Source: Oscillospiraceae bacterium
GTDB taxonomy: Bacteria; Bacillota; Clostridia; Oscillospirales; Ruminococcaceae
Direction of reading: 5' to 3'
Length of the DNA: 64,000 nucleotides
NCBI GenBank assembly: GCA_022835495.1
Contig: BQOK01000001.1
Coordinates: 124,001 to 188,000, forward strand
Shown here: positions 24,380 to 32,640 of the stretch, one piece after another
How positions within the stretch are numbered: position 1 is the stretch's first letter
Layout: every line of letters starts with the position of its first letter
The notes under the pieces: model-generated
What the model was told of the DNA's origin: nothing
Databases searched by the model: none
Seen by the model: the letters and a program-made list of their open reading frames with translations, nothing else
Position numbers and translations under genes: made by a program

Positions 24380-25906
24380 ATGACGATGGACTATGGGAAC
24401 CAGCGGCCGGTGATCTCGATGCGGGACATCACCAAGGAGTTCTCCGGCGTGTGGGCGCTGTCCGGCATCACGTTCGACGTTTATGCCGGCGAGGTGCACT
24501 GCCTCGTGGGCGAGAACGGCGCCGGAAAATCCACTTTGATGAAGGTGCTGTCGGGCGCGTATACGCCCACGGCGGGCGCCATTCAGGTGGACGACAAGGT
24601 TTATGAGAAACTGGATCCCAATCTCTCGAAGGAGCTGGGGATCAACATTGTGTACCAGGAAAACGACCTGGTGCCCAGCATGGATGTGGTGGAAAACATT
24701 TATGTGGGCAGTGAAAAAACAAAGGGGTTCGGCCTGATCGACCGAAAAGCGATGGCGGCCGAGACCCAAAAGCAGATGGATGAGCTGGGCATTAGCCTGC
24801 CGCTGGGCACCAGGATCGAGAATCTCTCGGTGTCGGACCAGCAGTTCGTAAAAATACTGAAGGCGCTTTCGGTGCAGCCCAGGGTGCTGATTATGGACGA
24901 GCCCACCTCCATGTTCAATGTGGAGGACGCGGCCAAGGTGCTGGAACTGACCAAGAGGATCACGGAAAAGGGCATCGGCATCATTTATATCTCGCACTTT
25001 TTGAACGAGGTGGTGCAGATCGCCGACCGCATTACCGTCATCCGCGACGGCGCGGTGGTCCGTACATATACAAATGAAAACCGCGACACCCCCATTACCA
25101 CCATCACCCAGGACATGGTGGGCCGGCCGGTGGACATGTTTTACGACAAGGAGCGGCACCCTGTGGGCGAGGTGATGCTGGAGGTGAAGGACCTGCAGCT
25201 GACCAAGGACAGCCCGAAGATCAGCTTTTCGGTGCGCCGGGGCGAGATCGTGGGCTTTTCGGGCATGGTGGGTTCGGGCCGCACCGAGATGGTGCGCGCA
25301 CTGGTGGGCGCGGACCCCTGCCACGCAAAGCAGGTGCTGGTGAACGGCAGGGAGGTGCAGATCAAAAGCCCGGCCGACAGCATCCGGGCGGGGTTTGCCT
25401 TTATCACCGAGGACCGGCAGAAGCTGGGGCTGATCCTGCACGCGAGCGTGGTGGAGAACGCCACCATTCTGGGGCTGCGGGAAAAGATAAAGGGCTTTTT
25501 TGTGAACGTGAAAAAGTTCCCGCCCCTGATCGAGCCGCTGGTGCACAAGCTGCGCATCAAGACCCCCAGCGTGTGGACCGAGGCGGTGTACCTTTCGGGC
25601 GGCAACCAGCAAAAGGTGGTGCTGGCCAAATGGCTGTACGCCGAACAGGAGATTTACATTTTTGACGAGCCCACCCGCGGCATCGACGTGAACGCCAAGG
25701 CGGAGTTTTACAAGCAGATGAGCGAGCTGACAAAACAGGGCAAGTGCATCCTTATGATCAGCTCGGACATGCCGGAGTTGATCAGCATGAGCGACCGGGT
25801 GCTGGTGGTGCGGGACGGCGCCATCGACTGTGAGCTGACCGGAGAGCAGATCAATGAGCAGGAGATCATCAAACAAGCGTTAGGAGTGAAGAAAAATGGC
25901 AGATAA
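24380..25906 (+). CDS. Sugar ABC transporter ATP-binding protein (RbsA/MglA-like), 508 aa
   Basis: Two fused nucleotide-binding domains. The N-terminal half has Walker A GENGAGKST and Walker B VLIMDEPTSM. The C-terminal half has the degenerate P-loop GMVGSGRTEM and LSGGNQQKV, both normal for the ribose-type family. In the N-half the LSGGQ motif reads LSVSDQQF. ATG at 24380 follows GGAAGGTGAGAG. The gene overlaps the permease start by 11 bases, so coupling is expected. Confidence 0.93.
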   Translation: MTMDYGNQRPVISMRDITKEFSGVWALSGITFDVYAGEVHCLVGENGAGKSTLMKVLSGAYTPTAGAIQVDDKVYEKLDPNLSKELGINIVYQENDLVPSMDVVENIYVGSEKTKGFGLIDRKAMAAETQKQMDELGISLPLGTRIENLSVSDQQFVKILKALSVQPRVLIMDEPTSMFNVEDAAKVLELTKRITEKGIGIIYISHFLNEVVQIADRITVIRDGAVVRTYTNENRDTPITTITQDMVGRPVDMFYDKERHPVGEVMLEVKDLQLTKDSPKISFSVRRGEIVGFSGMVGSGRTEMVRALVGADPCHAKQVLVNGREVQIKSPADSIRAGFAFITEDRQKLGLILHASVVENATILGLREKIKGFFVNVKKFPPLIEPLVHKLRIKTPSVWTEAVYLSGGNQQKVVLAKWLYAEQEIYIFDEPTRGIDVNAKAEFYKQMSELTKQGKCILMISSDMPELISMSDRVLVVRDGAIDCELTGEQINEQEIIKQALGVKKNGR

Positions 25907-26852
25907 GAAGCCTTCCCTGGCAAAAAAGCTGCTGCGGGACCAGCGCACGCTGCTTGCCATCGTGATCGTGGCCATTGTGGTCATCGTTTCGTTCATCAAC
26001 CCCAAGTTCATCGGGATCGGCAACATCATCACCATCTTCCAGCAGATCAGCGTGCTGGGCATTTTGACCATGGCCATGAGCATGCTGCTGATCTCGGGCG
26101 GGATCGACCTTTCCATCGGCAACATCATGGTGCTGAGCGCCGTGGTGATGTATGTGGCGCTGGATAACGGCATGCCCACGGCGGTGGCTGTGCTGGGCGG
26201 GCTGCTGACCGGCGCCGCCTGCGGGCTGCTGAACGGCGCGATCATTGCCAAGAGCAAGTGCATCCCGCTGGTGATCACCCTGGGCTCCAGCAAGGTGTTC
26301 TACGGCATTGCGCTCACCATCTCGGGCGGACGGATCATGAACTTCGGCGGCGTGTTCAACGGGCTGAAGACCAAGATCTTCGGGCTGTTCCCGGTGATGC
26401 TTCTGGTGCTGCTGGCCATGACCCTGCTGGCTTTCTGCATGATGAACTACACCAAGTTCGGCCGGCGGGTGGTGGCCCTGGGCGGCAACGAGAAGAACGC
26501 CTTTCTCTCGGGAATCAATGTGACGCGGTACAAAATGGCGGTGTATGCCATTTCGGGCGTGTTCTGCGCCATTGCCAGCATCATCTTTGTGGCCCGCATC
26601 GACTCGGTCACCTCCAACGCGGGCACCAACTACGAGACCAACGCACTGGCGGCCGCCATCATTGGCGGCGTGACCTTTGACGGCGGCAAGGGCACCATCG
26701 GGGGCGCCTTTTTGGGCTGCCTGCTGATGGGCGTGATCAGCAACGCCATGAACATTCTGGGTGTGGACAACAACGTGCAGACCATTGTGACCGGCGTGAT
26801 CATTGTTGCGGCGGTGGTGCTGAGCAACCTGAACAACCTGAAAAAGAAATAA
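25896..26852 (+). CDS. Sugar ABC transporter permease (RbsC-like), 318 aa
   Basis: Eight to ten membrane helices of the BPD_transp_2 family; ISGGIDLSIGN (about residues 68-78) is the family hallmark, and AAAIIGGVTFDGGKGTIGGAFLG near the C-terminus is also typical. It starts inside the end of the ATPase gene, with TTAGGAG upstream. Together with the lipoprotein and ATPase it forms a full importer for a pentose, hexose or polyol. Confidence 0.93.
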   Translation: MADKKPSLAKKLLRDQRTLLAIVIVAIVVIVSFINPKFIGIGNIITIFQQISVLGILTMAMSMLLISGGIDLSIGNIMVLSAVVMYVALDNGMPTAVAVLGGLLTGAACGLLNGAIIAKSKCIPLVITLGSSKVFYGIALTISGGRIMNFGGVFNGLKTKIFGLFPVMLLVLLAMTLLAFCMMNYTKFGRRVVALGGNEKNAFLSGINVTRYKMAVYAISGVFCAIASIIFVARIDSVTSNAGTNYETNALAAAIIGGVTFDGGKGTIGGAFLGCLLMGVISNAMNILGVDNNVQTIVTGVIIVAAVVLSNLNNLKKK

Positions 26853-26875
26853 GCGCCCGAAAAGGAGTGGAACGT

Positions 26876-27877
26876 TTGGTACGAGTAGCGATCATCGGGG
26901 CGGGATTTATGGGCAGGACCCATCTCGCCGCCTATAAGACCATGGACAACGCACAGGTCACCGCCGTGTGCGATCTGAACGAGGAACAGGGCCGGGCGCT
27001 TGCGGCCGAGGCCGGCTGCGCCTGGTACGGGGACGGCGGGGCCATGCTGGCCGAAGCCGGGGTGGATGTGGTGGACATCTGCCTGCCCACCTTTTTGCAC
27101 GAGCAGTATGCGCTGCTGGCCGCCGCCCATAAAAAACACATCCTGTGCGAAAAGCCGGTCACGCTGGACCTTGCGTCCTTTGACCGGATGGCGGGCGCCG
27201 CCGAACAGGCGGGGGTCCAGTTTGCGGTGGGCCAGGCCATCCGCTTTTGGCCCGAGTATGTAAAGGCAAAGGAGCTGTACGACGCGGGCGCGTTCGGCAG
27301 GGTGAAATATGCCCGGGCCAGCCGCCTTTCGGTGCACCCGGCCTGGAGCGAGTGGTACCGCCGCCCGGAAAACAGCGGCGGCGGCCTGTTCGACCTGCAC
27401 CTGCACGATGTGGACTACCTGTGCTGCTTGTTCGGCCGGGTAAAGACCGTGTATGCGGTGGGCCAGAAAAACGACGTGGGCTGCTGGAACCATGTGGCGT
27501 CGTCGCTGAGTTTTGAAAACGGGGTGAAGGCGGTGGCCGAGGGCGTGATCGAGATGCCCCAGGGCTTCCCCTTTACCATGGAGCTGACCATTGCGGGCGA
27601 AGAGCAGGGCATGAACTACCGCATGCGGGCGGGCCGCAACCTGGAGGACGTGGCCAGCGCCGTGCGGGAGAGCTGGCTGTACGGCGTGGGCGAGGAGGCG
27701 CAGCCCATCGAGATCGACCCCTACGACGCCTACACCGCCGAGCTGACGTATTTTGTGAACTGCATCGACGCGGGCCGGCCCATCACCGCCATCACGCCCG
27801 CCGAGGCGCGGCATGTGCTGCGGGTGATCCTGAGCATCCAGCAGTCGCTGGAGACGGGGCGGCCGGTGGAACTGTAA
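26876..27877 (+). CDS. Gfo/Idh/MocA-family oxidoreductase, 333 aa
   Basis: NAD(P)-dependent dehydrogenase. The Rossmann motif VRVAIIGAGFMGRTH opens the protein and the family catalytic motif EKPVTLD lies near residue 95. The start is taken as TTG at 26876 with AAGGAG eight bases upstream; GTG at 26867 overlaps that site. Members oxidise inositol, sugars or sugar acids. Between the importer and the last epimerase, it likely performs one redox step on the imported compound. Confidence 0.88.
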   Translation: MVRVAIIGAGFMGRTHLAAYKTMDNAQVTAVCDLNEEQGRALAAEAGCAWYGDGGAMLAEAGVDVVDICLPTFLHEQYALLAAAHKKHILCEKPVTLDLASFDRMAGAAEQAGVQFAVGQAIRFWPEYVKAKELYDAGAFGRVKYARASRLSVHPAWSEWYRRPENSGGGLFDLHLHDVDYLCCLFGRVKTVYAVGQKNDVGCWNHVASSLSFENGVKAVAEGVIEMPQGFPFTMELTIAGEEQGMNYRMRAGRNLEDVASAVRESWLYGVGEEAQPIEIDPYDAYTAELTYFVNCIDAGRPITAITPAEARHVLRVILSIQQSLETGRPVEL

Positions 27878-27932
27878 AAAGAGCCGCAGCAAAACACAAG
27901 CGGATGGAAACGCAGAAAAGGAGGGCGCTTGC

Positions 27933-28790
27933 ATGAAACAGGGGATCAGCCTGTTTTCCTTTGCGGAGGATGTGAATCTGAAATGGGCGTTTGAGCATGC
28001 CAAAAAGGCCGGGTACGACGGGGTGGAGCCGGTGCTGGGCGAGCACGGCTACCTGACCCCGGCCACCCCGGAGCGGGAGATCCTGGCCATGCGCCGCATG
28101 GCCGGGGAGATGGGCCTTGCCATTCCCAGCGTGGGGGTGTGGAGCCTGTGGGAGCACAACCTTGTGTCTGACAGCGAGGCCACAAGGCGGAAGGCCTTTT
28201 CGATTGTGCAAAAGCAGATCGAGGCCGCGCACCTGCTGGGGGCCGACACCATTCTGGTGGTGCCGGGCTATGTGGGGTGCGAGTTTGCATCAAAGCCGGA
28301 AAAAATCCGCTACGACACAGCCTACCAGCGCAGCCAGGAAGCCCTGGCGCGCCTGGCACCCGAGGCGGCGGCCGCAAAGGTGGCCATTGGCATTGAGAAC
28401 GTTTGGAACCGCTTTTTGCTCTCGCCGCTGGAAACCGCGCGCTTTCTGGACGAGATCGGTTCGCCCTGGGTGGGCATGTACCTGGACGTGGGCAACACGG
28501 TGTACATCGGCTACCCGGAGCAGTGGGTGGAGATTTTAGGAAAACGCATCAAGAAGCTGCACATGTGCGATTACCGGTTTGACCAGGCGGGCGTGGGCGC
28601 CTTTGTGGACCTGTTTGCCGGAGACGTGGATTTTCAGGCGGTGGCAAAGGCGGTGGCCGCCATCGGCTACGACGACTACATCACCCTGGAAATGCTGCCC
28701 AATTACAAGAGCTGCCCCGAGCTGAGCCTGTATTCCAACAAGCACGGCATGGACCGCATTGCGCGGCTGATCGCAGAGGCCAGAGGGTGA
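27933..28790 (+). CDS. TIM-barrel sugar isomerase/epimerase, second copy, 285 aa
   Basis: Same superfamily as the protein at 22201 but only distantly alike. Metal ligands are suggested by E in AIGIENVWN, D in MYLDVGN, H in KLHMCDYR and E in ITLEML. It resembles hexulose-6-phosphate 3-epimerase/IolE-type proteins. AAAGGAGGG precedes the ATG. It is the last gene before a strong terminator. Having two epimerases and one dehydrogenase suggests an oxidise-epimerise route. Confidence 0.85.
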   Translation: MKQGISLFSFAEDVNLKWAFEHAKKAGYDGVEPVLGEHGYLTPATPEREILAMRRMAGEMGLAIPSVGVWSLWEHNLVSDSEATRRKAFSIVQKQIEAAHLLGADTILVVPGYVGCEFASKPEKIRYDTAYQRSQEALARLAPEAAAAKVAIGIENVWNRFLLSPLETARFLDEIGSPWVGMYLDVGNTVYIGYPEQWVEILGKRIKKLHMCDYRFDQAGVGAFVDLFAGDVDFQAVAKAVAAIGYDDYITLEMLPNYKSCPELSLYSNKHGMDRIARLIAEARG

Positions 28791-28910
28791 GGGTGCTCTC
28801 TCTACAACGAAGATTTGTGGAAAAATGCGGCCCTGCCCCTTTTTAATTTCGACCGACCGGGTGACTATTAAAGGTGTACCCGGGCAGGCTGCACAATGTG
28901 AAGAAAAGAA

Positions 28911-28956
28911 GACTCCCCCACTCCGGCGAGAAGGCCGGGGTGGGGGAGCCTTTTTT
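28911..28956. terminator. Strong intrinsic terminator
   Basis: GACTCCCCCACTCCGGC pairs with GCCGGGGTGGGGGAGCC region, followed by TTTTTT on the plus strand. It ends the ROK operon and may also serve the converging pyrophosphatase gene. Confidence 0.88.
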
Positions 28957-28977
28957 CATTCGAAAAGGTAGGCGCCG

Positions 28978-31089
28978 TTACAGCAGGTGCACCGCCACGA
29001 TCAGGCCCGCGAACACGATGGAAACCATGCTGGTGAGCTTGATGAGGATGTTGATGGAGGGGCCGGAGGTGTCTTTAAAGGGATCGCCCACGGTGTCGCC
29101 CACCACGGCGGCCTTGTGGCAGTCGCTGCCCTTGCCGCCGTGCTTGCCGCCCTCGATGTACTTTTTGGCGTTGTCCCACGCGCCGCCGGAGTTCGCCATC
29201 ATGACGGCCAGAACAAAGCCGGTAACAGTGGTGCCGGCCAGCAGGCCCGCCACACCGTTCACGCCCAGCAGCAGGCCCACCAGAATGGGCACGATCACCG
29301 CGATGAGGGCAGGGGCCAGCATGAGCTTTTGCGCGCTGCGGGTGCACATGTCCACACAGGCGGCGTAGTCCGGCTCGGCTTTGCCCTCCATCAGGCCCAC
29401 GATGCTCTTGAACTGGCGGCGGACCTCCACCACAATGCTTTGGGCGGCCTTGCCCACCGCGTCCATGGTGAGGGCCGCGAACAGGAAGGGCAGCATGCCG
29501 CCGATGAACAGGCCGATCAGGGTGGTGGGGTTGGTGATGGAGAGGTCCAGCACCATATCGGGCCGGATTTGGTGCACCTTGTCGATGTAGCTGGCGATCA
29601 GGGCCAGCGCGGTGAGCGCCGCCGAGCCGATGGCAAAGCCCTTGCCGGTGGCCGCCGTGGTGTTGCCCAGGGAATCCAGCGCGTCGGTGCGCTGGCGGAC
29701 CTCGGCGGGCATGTGGGTCATCTCGGCAATGCCGCCCGCGTTATCGGCAATGGGGCCGTAAGCGTCGGTGGCGAGGGTGATGCCAAGGGTGCTCAGCATG
29801 CCCACGGCGGAAACGCCCACGCCGTACAGGCCCATGTTGAAATCGGCCGAGCCGCCCGCGCAGAAGTAGCTCACGAGAACCGAAATGCCCACGATCACCA
29901 CAGGAGCCACGGTGGACAGCATGCCCAGCGACAGGCCGCTGATGATCACGGTGGCGCTGCCGGTCTCGCTGGAGGAGGCCAGCTTCTGGGTGGGTTTATA
30001 GGTATCGGAGGTGTAATATTCGGTGATGGCACCGATGGCCACGCCTGCCACCAGGCCGCTGATCACGGCGATGAACACGCCGGTGGCGTGCTCGGCGGGG
30101 AGCAGGGCGTGCACCGCAAACCAGGCGCACACCGCGATCAGCGCGCTGCTGATGTAGGTGCCGGTGCGCAGGGCGGTGAGCAGGTTTTTCTGGCTGGCGC
30201 CCTCTTTGGTCTTTACGAAGAAGGAGCCCGCAATGCTGCAGACCACACCCAGCGCCGCCAGCAGCATGGGCACGCCCACGCCGTTGATGCCAAAGCCCGC
30301 GGCCACGGCCAGCGCGCTGGTGGAAACGATGGAGCCCACGTAGGACTCGTACAGGTCGGCGCCCATGCCGGCCACGTCGCCCACGTTATCGCCCACATTG
30401 TCGGCGATGACGGCGGGGTTGCGGGGGTCGTCTTCGGGGATGCCGGCCTCCACCTTGCCCACCAGGTCGGCGCCCACATCGGCCGCTTTGGTGAAGATGC
30501 CGCCGCCCACGCGGGCGAACAGCGCCATGCTGGAAGCGCCCATGCCGAAGGTAAGCATGTTGCTGGTGATGTTCTGGATCAGAAGATCGGCGGTGGCCAC
30601 AGGGGCCACTGTGGTGTACCAGAACTTGAGGAAAAAGTACCAGATGGAAAGGTCCAGAAGGCCCAGGCCCACCACGGTGAAGCCCATGACGCTGCCCGCG
30701 GAAAACGCCACCCGCAGGCCCTTGTTCAGGCTGTTCTGGGCGGCGTTGGCGGTGCGGCAGTTGGCCATAGTGGCCGTTTTCATGCCGATGAAGCCGGACA
30801 GGCCGCTGAAAAAGCCGCCTGTGATAAAGGCAAACGGGGTGAAAAAGCTTAAAAAGCCCGCGGCAGCCATGGCCAGCAGCACGCAGAACACCACCGCAAA
30901 GAAGATGCCCACGCCCTTATACTGGCGTTTTAAGTAAGCGGTGGCGCCGTTGCTCACAGCACCCGAGATCTTTGCCATTTCCGGGGTGCCCACGGGCTGC
31001 TTTTTGACCCGCGCGAACATCACGGCCGCAAAGACCAGCGCGATCACAGAACCCAGCGCCACAAAATACATTGCATACATTGCGTTCAT
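28978..31089 (-). CDS. hppA: Membrane-bound ion-translocating pyrophosphatase, 703 aa
   Basis: Couples hydrolysis of PPi to pumping of Na+ or H+. About 16 membrane helices. The substrate-binding loop contains VGKVEAGIPEDDPRNP and DNVGDNVGD, and the C-terminal acidic motif is VGDTVGDPFKDTSGPS. The K+-dependence position reads NTTAATGKGFAIGS: alanine rather than lysine, so K+-dependent by the family rule, a class containing many Na+ pumps. AGGAGGG precedes the ATG. The single gene stands alone. Confidence 0.95.
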   Translation of the reverse strand: MNAMYAMYFVALGSVIALVFAAVMFARVKKQPVGTPEMAKISGAVSNGATAYLKRQYKGVGIFFAVVFCVLLAMAAAGFLSFFTPFAFITGGFFSGLSGFIGMKTATMANCRTANAAQNSLNKGLRVAFSAGSVMGFTVVGLGLLDLSIWYFFLKFWYTTVAPVATADLLIQNITSNMLTFGMGASSMALFARVGGGIFTKAADVGADLVGKVEAGIPEDDPRNPAVIADNVGDNVGDVAGMGADLYESYVGSIVSTSALAVAAGFGINGVGVPMLLAALGVVCSIAGSFFVKTKEGASQKNLLTALRTGTYISSALIAVCAWFAVHALLPAEHATGVFIAVISGLVAGVAIGAITEYYTSDTYKPTQKLASSSETGSATVIISGLSLGMLSTVAPVVIVGISVLVSYFCAGGSADFNMGLYGVGVSAVGMLSTLGITLATDAYGPIADNAGGIAEMTHMPAEVRQRTDALDSLGNTTAATGKGFAIGSAALTALALIASYIDKVHQIRPDMVLDLSITNPTTLIGLFIGGMLPFLFAALTMDAVGKAAQSIVVEVRRQFKSIVGLMEGKAEPDYAACVDMCTRSAQKLMLAPALIAVIVPILVGLLLGVNGVAGLLAGTTVTGFVLAVMMANSGGAWDNAKKYIEGGKHGGKGSDCHKAAVVGDTVGDPFKDTSGPSINILIKLTSMVSIVFAGLIVAVHLL

Positions 31090-31127
31090 TCGAATTGTTC
31101 CCTCCTTCTAAATACCAAGAGGAAGCA

Positions 31128-31182
31128 AAGCCCGGCGCAGGGCCGCGAAACGGCAGCGCCGCCCTGCGCATCGGGCTTTTTT
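31128..31182. other. Terminator-like hairpin in the hppA 5' region
   Basis: AAGCCCG-GCGCAGGGC and GCCCTGCGC-ATCGGGCTT pair over about 17 positions, followed on the plus strand by TTTTTT. No plus-strand gene ends here. On the minus strand it lies in the leader of hppA. The 327-base gap otherwise holds the promoter region of the patatin gene, with TATGAT at 31350 and a TATGG-ATA-CCATA dyad. Confidence 0.5.
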
Positions 31183-31416
31183 CCTCATCGTAATTTTCAT
31201 TATAGACCCGCCGCATGCCAACGGCAAGAGGATTTGTAAAATTGTGTGCATTGTTTGTATAATCGGCTGGATTTTGTTCCAAAATGCTGAAATTTTCCAT
31301 CAATCCGTGGAAATTCAGAAACTTTTAACACCCCAGCCACGGGTTGTGCTATGATATGGATACCATAATATAGTATAGTAAAGTGCAAAATCAGAACCAA
31401 AAAGGGGGCGGAATTC

Positions 31417-32568
31417 ATGACAAAAGGCCTTGTGCTGGCGGGCGGCGGCGCCCGGGGAAGCTATCAGGTGGGGGTGTATAAGGCGCTGCGGGAGCTGGGA
31501 TGGAACCCCGGCGTGATCACGGGAACCTCGGTGGGCTGCCTGAACGGCGCGCTGTTTGCCCTGGACCAGTGGGAGCTGGCGCGGGATATGTGGCTGACCA
31601 TTGACGACGGCCAGGTGATGCTGCGCCCGGAAAACGGCACCGGCACCGAGCTGACCGCCTTTTTGGAAAACGTGGTGAAAAACGGCGGCATGGACGTGAC
31701 CCCGCTGGAGCAGACCGTCTGCCGCGCGGTGGACGAGGCCGCCCTGCGCGCCGCCCCGGTGCGCTACGGGCTGGTGACCGTGAATAAGCGCACCCTGCGC
31801 CCCCTGGAGCTGCCGCTGGAGGAGATCCCGGAGGGGAGGCTGGTGGATTATATGCTTGCCTCGGCAGCCTGTTTCCCCGCGTTCCGGCCCCGGGCCATCG
31901 ACGGGGAGGAGTTCATTGACGGCGGCTATGCAGACAATATGCCCTTAGGGCTTGCGGCCCGCATGGGCGCGGAAGAACTGCTGGCGGTGGATGTGGACGG
32001 GGTGGGCATCACCCGCCCGAACCTGACCGGGCTGCCCACCACCTACGTGCGCAGCCACTGGGAGCTGGGCAGCATTCTGGTGTTTCAGCCGGAAACGGCA
32101 AAGCGCAACATGGCCCTGGGCTACCAGGACTGCCACCGCGCCTTCGGCAAGGTGCTGGGGGCCGCCTACGCCCTGCGGGCGGGCGAGGAAAAGGCGCTGG
32201 CCGTGGGGTTTGCCCGGCCCTATGCGCGGCTGCTGAGGGACGCCATTTCGCGCAACCCCGCGCTGGCGCTGGCCGAGGGGGCGGCGGTGCTGCCCATGGA
32301 GGGGCTGCAGGCGGCGGGGGCGGAAAAGGCCCTTGCCCCGCTGGAACGCGCCTGCGAGCTGGCGGGGGTGGACCCGGTGGGAGTGTACACGGCCCGGGAG
32401 CTGTTCGGGGCGTTTTTGGAGGCCTCGGACCCGGCGGGGGCCGAGCGCTTTGCGCCCCTGCTGCGCGAGGACGCCGGGCTGTGCCTGAAGGAGACGGCGC
32501 TGGCCGCCGCAGCGCCCGGGGAGTTTTTGCAGGCCCTGGTGCGCGCCGCCCTGTTGGCCGCAGAGTAA
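31417..32568 (+). CDS. Patatin-like phospholipase, 383 aa
   Basis: Lipid acyl hydrolase with a Ser-Asp dyad. Oxyanion loop GGGARG (9-14), nucleophile in GTSVG (S38), and catalytic Asp in DGG (D168). The patatin domain fills the first 220 residues; the remaining 160 are helical and unassigned. No signal peptide, so cytosolic or membrane-associated. AAGGGGGCGG precedes the ATG. An Enzyme I-like gene follows at 72 bases. Confidence 0.9.
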   Translation: MTKGLVLAGGGARGSYQVGVYKALRELGWNPGVITGTSVGCLNGALFALDQWELARDMWLTIDDGQVMLRPENGTGTELTAFLENVVKNGGMDVTPLEQTVCRAVDEAALRAAPVRYGLVTVNKRTLRPLELPLEEIPEGRLVDYMLASAACFPAFRPRAIDGEEFIDGGYADNMPLGLAARMGAEELLAVDVDGVGITRPNLTGLPTTYVRSHWELGSILVFQPETAKRNMALGYQDCHRAFGKVLGAAYALRAGEEKALAVGFARPYARLLRDAISRNPALALAEGAAVLPMEGLQAAGAEKALAPLERACELAGVDPVGVYTARELFGAFLEASDPAGAERFAPLLREDAGLCLKETALAAAAPGEFLQALVRAALLAAE

Positions 32569-32640
32569 AGAAAAAGGTCTTTGCAGACCGCTTGCCGCAT
32601 ACATTGAAGGACGGACTGAAAGGCGGGTGGAAGAGAAAAC

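Noticed and set aside
22228-24381. 717-codon open frame on the minus strand
   Set aside because: It lies antisense to the epimerase and lipoprotein genes, has His/Gly/Arg-rich composition typical of GC-rich shadow frames, and no ribosome site.
28987-30852. 621-codon open frame on the plus strand
   Set aside because: Antisense shadow of the pyrophosphatase gene, with repetitive His/Ala/Gly composition and no motif.
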